DNA from: Clostridia bacterium
Lineage (GTDB): Bacteria; Bacillota; Clostridia; Oscillospirales; CAG-272
Reading direction: 5' to 3'
Assembly (NCBI GenBank): GCA_017455905.1
Contig: JAFTLQ010000006.1
Location: 1 to 64,000 of the forward strand
Length of the DNA stretch: 64,000 nt
The translations under genes were made by a program, and so were the position numbers. The notes beneath the pieces were generated by a model that was given only the letters and a program-made list of their open reading frames with translations, searched no databases and had not been told where the DNA came from. Below are positions 58,737 to 64,000 of this stretch, one piece after another; within the stretch, counting starts at the first letter, position 1; each line of letters starts with the position of its first letter.

Positions 58737-58872
58737 AAGGCAGCCGAAAGGCTGCCTTTTAAGTAAAAAGGTATAGGAATTTATATTTTCACCACAGCCA
58801 CCAAGCATAGGCGCAAAATGGAACCTATGCGGCTTATTATATAAAGAAAAAGACCGACTTCCGTCGCTCGCT

Positions 58873-59631
58873 AACGTTGTTCTCCATAACGACGTTGAAA
58901 GCGTTGGATACGAAGCTTTCCATGGTTGCGGACTTACAACAATTACATTTGGAAACGGCATTAAAAGCATTGACGAGTATGCTTTTAACGGAACTTACAA
59001 CACCGTGGCTATACATATAGATTCAATTGCTACGTGGTGCAATATTGACTTTGGAAGCAATTCACTTCCATACAACAAAAACTTGGTGATTGATGGCACT
59101 ATTGTTAAAGACGTTGTGATTCCTGACGGCATTACCGAAATAAAACCGTATGCGTTTTATTATTTTAAAAATATCGAAAGTGTTACATTAGGAAAAGACG
59201 TGACGAGCATCGGCGAATGGGCTTTCTATTTTTGTAACGGACTAAAGACGGTCGAATTTAACGAAGGTCTGTTATCAATCGAAGATTATGCGTTTGGTGC
59301 GTGCTCCGGTTTGACACAAATTATTTTTCCGGACAGCTTACAGACGATCAAGGAAGGTGCGTTCAGCGGATGTAGCAGCCTTGCGTCGATTGTTTTGGGG
59401 CGCAAAATTACAACTATCGAAGCGTATGCTTTCAGCAGCTCATATCCTTGGCCGATATACTATCACGGCGCCTTCAGCGAGTTCAATGCAACGATAGGTA
59501 AAAACAATCAAAACTTGAACGTTGCAAAGCAAGGCATATACTATTATTCTTCAACAGAACCTACGGATACGAATTACACCTATTGGTATTATTCCGATGA
59601 TGGCGTTCCAACACTTTGGCCAACGGAATAA
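58873..59631 (+). pseudogene. BspA-type leucine-rich-repeat protein, 5'-truncated
   Basis: The frame is open from upstream without a signal peptide or ribosome site. It encodes about 250 residues of LRR_5 repeats (YEAFHGCGLTTITFGNGI, YAFYYFKNIESVTLGKD, YAFGACSGLTQIIFP, GAFSGCSSLASIVLG). Such proteins are normally surface-exposed with an N-terminal signal. The GTG at 59005 is a possible internal start but lacks a site. Best read as the remnant of a larger gene. Confidence 0.75.
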
Positions 59632-59637
59632 ATCGAA

Positions 59638-59730
59638 AAAAGTCTGCGTCGCACGATGTACGCACAGACTTTGACTAACGACTTGGCGGCAGGCTATGCA
59701 ATATAGCTTGTCGCCTTTTCTTTTTTCTTC
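59638..59730 (+). terminator. Two tandem hairpins after the LRR remnant
   Basis: AAAGTCTG/CAGACTTT (59638-59673) and a GGC...GCTAT/ATAGC...GCC stem (about 59685-59715) followed by a T-rich tail. Confidence 0.7.
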
Positions 59731-59794
59731 TCTACATGTAACTTGCGAATGTAGGTTTTTTCATTTTTTAAAAGGTCGCCTATAAGGTCTTTTT

Positions 59795-59822
59795 TGTCCA
59801 CCCGTTGTACACCCGCACGATA
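59795..59822 (+). repeat. Cassette-border repeat, copy 1
   Basis: TGTCCACCCGTTGTACACCC followed by GCACGATA. Near-identical copies lie at 61056 and 61857. A trailing block (ATCGCCC.CACGC.GATAGCC..GGGCACGTATGAAA) recurs after this copy and after copy 3. Confidence 0.8.
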
Positions 59823-59946
59823 TAAGACACCACAAAATCGCCCGCACGCCGATAGCCGGGGCACGTATGAAAGCTCCTATTCTGTATCAATTTCTCACAA
59901 AAACACATACTATTTACGAGAAAATTCAAGTTTTTCTCACATCCCA

Positions 59947-59975
59947 TTGACTAATCTCGTAAAATATGCTATAAT
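59947..59975 (+). promoter_or_regulatory. fic promoter with overlapping inverted half-sites
   Basis: TTGACT, 17-nt spacer, TATAAT. TCTCGTAAA (about 59955-59963) and TTTATGAGA bracket the -10 region, and TTTACGAGAAAA at about 59932 is a further half-site. The Fic protein has a C-terminal HTH, so self-repression is likely. Confidence 0.75.
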
Positions 59976-60006
59976 TTATGAGAAAACAAGTTGCTTGGGA
60001 GTTTGT

Positions 60007-61053
60007 ATGAGAAAATTCAACTATACGGCATTAAAAAATATGAAGTGGGATTCCGAAATGATGGGATACGTTGCCATCATTCACGAAATGAAGGGTAAGC
60101 AGGTACTTTATCTTAGGCAAAAGCCCGAAACGCTTGACAAGCTTGTAGAAATCGCAAAGGTACAAAGCACCGAAAGCTCCAACGAGATCGAGGGAATCCG
60201 CACGACTAACACTCGCCTGAAGCAGCTTGTGTCAGAAAAAACAACACCAAAAAATCGTGACGAGCAAGAAATCGCCGGATATCGTGATGCGCTTGCCGTG
60301 ATACACGAAAGCTTTGAATATATTCCTCTGACAACGAATTATCTTTTACAGTTGCATAAAATTTTGTATAGCCATTCGGTAAAAGACGTTGGTGGAAAAT
60401 TCAAAACGACACAGAATTATATCAGCGCAACCGACAGCGAGGGAAACCCATTCACCCTATTTACGCCGCCTGTGCCGTATGAAACACCCGATATGATATC
60501 GGAGCTTTGCGATGCGTTCAACCGCGCTATCGCAGAATGCGATGTTGACCCGCTTATACTCATACCCATCTTCATTCACGATTTTCTTTGTATCCACCCT
60601 TTCCTCGACGGAAACGGGAGAATGAGCCGCTTGCTCACAACGCTTCTCTTATACCGTAGTGGATATATGGTCGGCAAATATATTTCCTTAGAGGCAAAAA
60701 TCGCAAAGAATAAAAATCTATATTACGACGCCTTGGAGCAATCACAAGTCGGTTGGCACGATGCGAGCGATGATCCCACACCTTTCGCTAAGTATTTGCT
60801 CGGTACGATCATATCCGCATATCGTGATTTTGAGGAGCGAATGGACATTGTTGGTGATAAAGATTCCGCTATGGATATCGTTACAAAAGCCGTTGCAACA
60901 AGGATAGGCAAATTCACAAAGGCGGATATTGCCGCTTTGTGTCCTTCCATCAGCGCAAGCTCTGTGGAAAGCTCACTAAAAAAATTAGTACGTAACGGTG
61001 TTGCTCGAAAACACGGAAACGGTAGAGCTACCTTCTACACAAGAAATATATGA
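60007..61053 (+). CDS. Fic family protein with C-terminal helix-turn-helix
   Basis: Fic enzymes transfer AMP or related groups to target proteins. The 348-aa protein has the inhibitory-helix motif STESSNEIEGI (about residues 55-64), the catalytic loop HPFLDGNGRMSR (His197) and a C-terminal winged helix (KADIAALCPSISASSVESSLKKL). ATG 60007 follows GGGAG. An intact inhibitory motif suggests a class II, self-restrained Fic. It may act as a lone regulator or toxin-like enzyme. Confidence 0.9.
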   Translation: MRKFNYTALKNMKWDSEMMGYVAIIHEMKGKQVLYLRQKPETLDKLVEIAKVQSTESSNEIEGIRTTNTRLKQLVSEKTTPKNRDEQEIAGYRDALAVIHESFEYIPLTTNYLLQLHKILYSHSVKDVGGKFKTTQNYISATDSEGNPFTLFTPPVPYETPDMISELCDAFNRAIAECDVDPLILIPIFIHDFLCIHPFLDGNGRMSRLLTTLLLYRSGYMVGKYISLEAKIAKNKNLYYDALEQSQVGWHDASDDPTPFAKYLLGTIISAYRDFEERMDIVGDKDSAMDIVTKAVATRIGKFTKADIAALCPSISASSVESSLKKLVRNGVARKHGNGRATFYTRNI

Positions 61054-61055
61054 GC

Positions 61056-61082
61056 GTCCACCCGCGGTACACCCACACAATA
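61056..61082 (+). repeat. Cassette-border repeat, copy 2
   Basis: GTCCACCCGCGGTACACCC and CACAATA; it begins 3 nt after the fic stop codon. Confidence 0.8.
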
Positions 61083-61124
61083 TATAGCTCCGTGGAAATC
61101 ACCCTCAACCACAAAACCTACCAA

Positions 61125-61157
61125 GCGTAAAATCTGCATTTCCCTCGGATCTTACGC
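61125..61157 (+). terminator. Hairpin GCGTAAAATC, copy 1 (fic terminator)
   Basis: GCGTAAAATC and GATCTTACGC form a stem with a 13-nt loop and a T-rich tail. Copy 2 is at 61926-61958. Confidence 0.78.
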
Positions 61158-61174
61158 TTATTTTGCAAAACCTC

Positions 61175-61212
61175 TTGACTTGTGGCTAAATATAGTGTAT
61201 AATTTAGCCACA
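61175..61212 (+). promoter_or_regulatory. Toxin-antitoxin promoter with perfect palindromic operator
   Basis: TTGACT (61175-61180), 17-nt spacer, TATAAT (61198-61203). TGTGGCTAAA (61181-61190) and TTTAGCCACA (61203-61212) form a perfect 10-bp inverted repeat covering the spacer and -10 box, as expected for antitoxin autorepression. Confidence 0.88.
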
Positions 61213-61244
61213 AGAGCATATAATAAAAACGGAGGTAAATCATA

Positions 61245-61502
61245 ATGACTATTATTCCTATGCGTGACTTAAAAGACACCGTTGAAATTGAAAGACGTTG
61301 CGCCGAAGCAGGCGGTCCCGTATTCGTTACTAAAAACGGTTACGGCAGACTTGTTGTAATGGATATTGAGTATTACGAGAAAACAATGAGCAAAATATAT
61401 GAAGCCAAGCTTGTAAACGATGGACTTTCCGATATCGAAAGCGGTAAAACCGTAGACGGCGACGCTGTAAGAGCAAGAATGGCCGAGAAGTATGGAGTTT
61501 GA
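61245..61502 (+). CDS. Phd/YefM-type antitoxin
   Basis: The 85-aa protein starts MTIIPMRDLKDTVEIERRC, a Phd-type DNA-binding fold, with GPVFVTKNGYGRLVVMD. The C-terminal 30 residues should wrap and neutralise the toxin. It overlaps the toxin gene by 11 nt, and the palindromic operator upstream fits its role as repressor. Confidence 0.88.
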   Translation: MTIIPMRDLKDTVEIERRCAEAGGPVFVTKNGYGRLVVMDIEYYEKTMSKIYEAKLVNDGLSDIESGKTVDGDAVRARMAEKYGV

Positions 61503-61818
61503 GTATTCATATCGGTTTACAGAGAAGGCTGCGCAGGATTTTGACGAGATCCTGCGCTACATATCGGTTGACTTGGCAAATCCCGTTGCCGCGCAAAATC
61601 TTGGAAAAAAGATTTTTGAAAAAATTGACGTTGTAAGAGCCTTTCCGAATTCCGGTGCTCCTATTGAAAATGAGTTTTTATCTGATAAGACGGTGCGTAA
61701 ATTGTTAGCGGATAATTACATTATTTACTACAAGGCACATTACGAAGAAAACATCATTTCAATCGTCCGTATCGTTTATGGCAAGCGTAATCTTGATGAA
61801 ATTTTACGAGATATTTAG
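61492..61818 (+). CDS. RelE/ParE-family toxin
   Basis: The 108-aa basic protein has the ParE/RelE fold: YSYRFTEKAAQDFDEILRYI, NLGKKIFEKIDVV, and a C-terminal YIIYYKAHYEENIISIVRIVYGKRN. ParE-type members inhibit gyrase and RelE-type members cut mRNA; the DFDEIL helix and length favour ParE, but the target is not certain. Partner of the 61245 antitoxin. Confidence 0.88.
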   Translation: MEFEYSYRFTEKAAQDFDEILRYISVDLANPVAAQNLGKKIFEKIDVVRAFPNSGAPIENEFLSDKTVRKLLADNYIIYYKAHYEENIISIVRIVYGKRNLDEILRDI

Positions 61819-61856
61819 TTTTTCGTGCGGGCGAAATATAGAGTTTGATTTATATT

Positions 61857-61884
61857 TGTCCACCCGTTGTACACCCACACGATA
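61857..61884 (+). repeat. Cassette-border repeat, copy 3
   Basis: TGTCCACCCGTTGTACACCC followed by ACACGATA; differs from copy 1 at one position. It follows the toxin gene by 38 nt. Confidence 0.8.
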
Positions 61885-61925
61885 CAAACCACCACAAAAG
61901 ATACCAACAAACACACAACATACGA

Positions 61926-61958
61926 GCGTAAAATCTGCATTTCCCGCGGATTTTACGC
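61926..61958 (+). terminator. Hairpin GCGTAAAATC, copy 2
   Basis: GCGTAAAATC and GATTTTACGC form a perfect 10-bp stem; the loop differs from copy 1 at one base. Confidence 0.75.
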
Positions 61959-62040
61959 TTGTTTTGCAAGAAAATCGCCCACGCGCAGATAGCCCGGGGC
62001 ACGTATGAAAATTCCTAAGGGGTAGTTACAGGTAGATTTC

Positions 62041-62107
62041 AAATCATGAAGCCGTAAGGCTTCAATTCATGGCGGCTTGCCGTCAATTCATCAATTCGCA
62101 CGTGTGT
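62041..62107. repeat. Second palindrome mosaic: AATTCAT linkers with different palindromic spacers
   Basis: AAATCAT, AATTCAT and AATTCATCAATTC linkers separate GAAGCC/GGCTTC (gtaa loop), GGCGG/CCGTC (cttg loop) and a small GCA/TGT stem. The architecture equals the 38.4-kb array with a different linker. Confidence 0.7.
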
Positions 62108-62171
62108 TCACAAATGCAGTGCTTGTTAAATCTTAATTAAAGACACCAAAATTGATTGACAAAAGTAACTC

Positions 62172-62209
62172 AAAAGCACTTATGGCAAGATTTCCATAAG
62201 TGCCTTTTG
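62172..62209 (+). repeat. Hairpin with AAAAGCACTTATGG, second copy of the module
   Basis: AAAAGCACTTATGG and CCATAAGTGCCTTTT, 8-nt loop, one bulge. The first arm repeats the 38304 hairpin core over 13 nt. Confidence 0.75.
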
Positions 62210-62259
62210 CTACCTTCAGGGAGATGCTGAAAATCAGCAAATACAATGTTTCAAACAAT

Positions 62260-62463
62260 TCATACCGTGAGTAGTGGAGAAGCGTGTTTGCTTTCCCCTT
62301 CGCTTTTGGAATCAAATTCGGGAAAACAAAGCAAGTAGTAGTCACACTCGTCGCAACAACATTCAAAGCCTTGCTCTCCGTTGCCAAGACACACATTAGG
62401 CTCTCCCGGAGTCAGTTCTACTTCGGTAATATCGATTACCTTTTTGGGAATAACTTTACTCAT
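62260..62463 (-). CDS. Small Cys-rich protein, unknown function
   Basis: The 67-aa protein has the pattern C-x10-CCC-x2-C-x5-C, from TPGEPNVCLGNG through FECCCDECDYYLLCFPEF. Six cysteines in 21 residues suggest metal binding or a redox fold. There is no signal peptide. GAGGTGA precedes ATG 62463. I recall look-alike proteins in Clostridia, without a function. It is preceded by a structured RNA with its own promoter and terminator. Confidence 0.7.
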   Translation of the reverse strand: MSKVIPKKVIDITEVELTPGEPNVCLGNGEQGFECCCDECDYYLLCFPEFDSKSEGESKHASPLLTV

Positions 62464-62484
62464 ACACTCACCTCATCAGCATAC

Positions 62485-62643
62485 AAAAAAGTGCGCCCCA
62501 AAAGGAACGCACCGAAAAAATGCATCCCCTTAGTTTGTTGTCACACAAATGCTCTCCCAACGAAGGTATGAGGAAAAGGAGAAAACACTTTTTACCAAAA
62601 GTATTTTCCCTTCGTTGGTTAGAACATATGCAATTTGTGTGAC
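62485..62643 (-). ncRNA. Candidate structured leader RNA of the Cys-rich gene
   Basis: On the minus strand GTCACACAAA (from 62643) pairs with TTTGTGTGAC (to 62540). Inside, CCAACGAAGG pairs with CCTTCGTTGG and AAAATACTTTT with AAAAGTGTTTT at the tip. After a 40-nt linker with CTAAGGGGATGCA comes a terminator, GTGCG..CC/GG..CGCAC plus TTTTTT (62513-62485). The Cys-rich ATG is 22 nt on. The predicted transcript start matches the outer stem's first base. It could be an attenuator or an unclassified RNA. Confidence 0.65.
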
Positions 62644-62649
62644 GAGAAT

Positions 62650-62678
62650 ATTTTACCATAGTTCTGCCGATTTGTCAA
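62650..62678 (-). promoter_or_regulatory. Promoter of the structured RNA / Cys-rich gene
   Basis: On the minus strand TTGACA (62678-62673), 17-nt spacer, TAAAAT (62655-62650). Confidence 0.87.
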
Positions 62679-62728
62679 TATAGCTTGAAAATGTTACAAA
62701 AATATTCTTGCATTGATGTCTTTAATTT

Positions 62729-62802
62729 AGTCAGTGCTTGCAAAGAAAAGTGGACGAGGAGTTTTAAACACTCTTCGTCCTTTTCCTTGATAAGCACTGA
62801 CT
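62729..62802. other. Long hairpin downstream of the hexuronate operon
   Basis: AGTCAGTGCTT (62729-62739) pairs with AAGCACTGACT (62792-62802); GAAAAG.GGACGA.GAGT pairs with ACTC.TCGTCC.TTTTC inside. It has no clear T-run and may end leftward transcription or be another mosaic module. Confidence 0.6.
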
Positions 62803-62831
62803 TAATGAAAGATACTAAAGCTGCATACGTG

Positions 62832-62874
62832 CCCTCTCACCCGCTGTCGCGGGAGCTCTCCCGTGGGGCGAGCC
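62832..62874. repeat. GC-rich palindromic intergenic element
   Basis: CCCGC/GCGGG (tgtc loop) followed by a CTCTCCC-type stem-loop inside complementary CTCTCAC/GCGAG-like flanks. Similar GC-rich palindromes are scattered between genes in gut Clostridia, as far as I recall. Confidence 0.45.
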
Positions 62875-62890
62875 TAACGCTTGAAAGGGG

Positions 62891-63742
62891 TCAGACACCC
62901 GAATAGGCGGAGAAGCCGCCGTCGATCGGCAGAACGACGCCCGTGATGAAGCCGGCCGCCTTGTCGTTGAGAAGGAAGAGCAGACCGCCCTCCAACTCCT
63001 CGGTCAGGCCGAAGCGTCCCATCGGCGTGGCGGCCAGGATCTTACCCGTGCGCGCGGTGGGCGTGCCGTCGCGGTTGAACAGCAGCGCGGCGTTCTGCTT
63101 GGTGGAGAAGAAGCCGGGCGCGATGGCGTTGACACGGATGCCGACCTTGGAGAAATGGACGGCGAGCCACTGCGTAAAGTTGGAGATCGCGGCCTTGGCA
63201 CCCGAGTAAGCGGGGATCTTGGTCAGCGGCGTGTACGCGTTCATGGACGAGATGTTCAGAATGGAGCATCCCTCGCGGCCGACCATCTGACGGGCAAAGG
63301 CCTGTGTCGGCAGAAGCGTGCCGAGGAAGTTTAAGTTGAAAACAAAGCCGACGCCCGACGCATCGAGGTCAAAAAAGCTCTTGGTATCGGCGTCGATATC
63401 GCCAAGCTCAAAGTATTCCTTGTCGGTCGTCGCGCGCGGATTGTTACCGCCGGCACCGTTGACGAGGATGTCGCAGGGGCCGAGCTCGGCCAGCACGCGA
63501 TCGGCGACGTCGTAGCAGATGTCCTTGTCAAGCACGTTGCAGGCATAAGCGCGGGCAATGCCGCCCTCGTCGGTGATCTCCTTGGCAAACCCTTGAGCCG
63601 CGGGCTCGTTGAGGTCAAGGAGGGCAACCTTAGCACCCGCGCGGGCGAGCACCTTGGCGAAATAGCTGCACAGCACGCCGCCGGCGCCTGTGACGACGGC
63701 AACCTTGCCGGAAAGATCGGTATTCAGTACGTTGTTTTGCAT
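62891..63742 (-). CDS. SDR family D-mannonate oxidoreductase (fructuronate reductase type)
   Basis: It is predicted to reduce D-fructuronate to D-mannonate with NAD(P)H in glucuronate breakdown. The 283-aa protein has VVTGAGGVLCSYFA (nucleotide site), LVNGAGGNNP, NISSMNAYTPL (catalytic Ser) and YSGAKAAI (Tyr, Lys). SDR-type enzymes replace classical UxuB in many Firmicutes. Location directly after the uxuA 3' end strongly supports the pathway. AAGGA precedes ATG 63742. Confidence 0.87.
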   Translation of the reverse strand: MQNNVLNTDLSGKVAVVTGAGGVLCSYFAKVLARAGAKVALLDLNEPAAQGFAKEITDEGGIARAYACNVLDKDICYDVADRVLAELGPCDILVNGAGGNNPRATTDKEYFELGDIDADTKSFFDLDASGVGFVFNLNFLGTLLPTQAFARQMVGREGCSILNISSMNAYTPLTKIPAYSGAKAAISNFTQWLAVHFSKVGIRVNAIAPGFFSTKQNAALLFNRDGTPTARTGKILAATPMGRFGLTEELEGGLLFLLNDKAAGFITGVVLPIDGGFSAYSGV

Positions 63743-63793
63743 GATATGTATCCTTCTTTGTTTGGAAATGAAAAGAAATGTTGTCGTTTCTTG

Positions 63794-64000
63794 TTATTTT
63801 TTCGCTTGATGCTCCGCCGCTTCGAACAGACCGTTGATATAGGCGGCACCGAGTGCGCGGTCAAACAGGCCGTAGCCCGGCTTGCCCGTTTCGCCCCAGA
63901 TCATGCGTCCGTGGTCGGGGCGCACGTAGCCGTCGTAGCCGGCCTCCGCTAAAGCGCGAACGATCTCGTACATATCGAGCGAGCCGCAGGAGCTGAGGTG
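63794..64000 (-). CDS. uxuA: Mannonate dehydratase, C-terminal part (runs off window)
   Basis: The visible 68 residues contain [11 protein letters not shown] (conserved His-Asp metal site region) and [19 protein letters not shown], the standard UxuA C-terminus. It makes 2-keto-3-deoxygluconate from D-mannonate. The stop codon is at 63794-63796, 51 nt before the SDR partner's start, in the same leftward operon. Confidence 0.9.
   Translation of the reverse strand, partial: HLSSCGSLDMYEIVRALAEAGYDGYVRPDHGRMIWGETGKPGYGLFDRALGAAYINGLFEAAEHQAKK

Noticed and set aside
58695-58970. 91-codon minus-strand ORF over the tRNA half and LRR remnant
   Set aside because: Its end is antisense tRNA sequence; such frames arise from tRNA genes and are common false calls.
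62685-62906. 73-codon plus-strand ORF near 62.8 kb
   Set aside because: It runs through the long hairpin and the GC-rich palindrome and ends in the oxidoreductase 3' end; no ribosome site.

Overview
The window looks like a chromosomal segment of a GC-rich, spore-forming member of the Clostridia, most likely a gut Oscillospirales-type bacterium. The evidence is a GerA-type spore germinant receptor subunit, an HPr kinase, a PucR/CdaR-type regulator, strong AGGAGG ribosome sites, TTGACA-N17-TATAAT promoters, a yybP-ykoY riboswitch, and a mosaic of GC-rich housekeeping genes and AT-rich acquired islands. The genus cannot be fixed from sequence alone.

Layout. 1-150: start of an IS30-family transposase. 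150-4000: tRNA-Gln, gerA-type gene, THUMP methyltransferase and glycerophosphodiesterase. 4.1-12 kb: ribF-prmA-rsmE, a PucR-type regulator, an S41 protease lipoprotein, greA-lysS and a lower-GC SDR gene. 12.9-15.7 kb: a low-GC BlaI/M56 sensor module between near-identical 24-nt direct repeats. 15.8-37 kb: small membrane proteins and lipoproteins, an unusual ABC exporter with its DUF1854 partner, a serine hydrolase, an M16C protease, two transporters, mfd, pth, nadE and tRNA-Thr. 37.2-48.5 kb: ArsP_2-type exporter, a large palindromic repeat mosaic, DMT transporter, FAD/Rieske oxidoreductase, WecB, a manganese-riboswitch/flotillin unit, hprK and a lipoprotein chaperone.

48.6-58.7 kb is an AT-rich integrative island that splits a tRNA-Arg(CCT) gene at the anticodon loop. 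It carries its own intact tRNA-Arg(CCT), a third tRNA-Arg 3' half, a truncated integrase, two paralogous WYL regulators, a catalytically incomplete HsdM, a SLOG-like protein, unknown genes and a probable structured RNA gene. 58.7-62.9 kb is a second accessory stretch: truncated leucine-rich-repeat gene, self-regulated Fic protein, Phd/ParE-type toxin-antitoxin pair, a small Cys-rich protein behind a structured RNA, and another palindrome mosaic. The window closes in a hexuronate operon (uxuA 3' end plus an SDR fructuronate reductase).

How the parts work together. The housekeeping blocks run as short operons with start/stop overlaps (GDPD-methyltransferase, mfd-foldase-like-AEC, prmA-rsmE). 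The accessory blocks look modular: each cargo unit has its own promoter with an overlapping inverted repeat, and unit borders carry repeated intergenic sequence. The least explained signals are the palindrome mosaics at 38.3 and 62.1 kb and the two promoter-stem-terminator RNA units at 49.5 and 62.6 kb. All calls come from reading the sequence; no database search was made.
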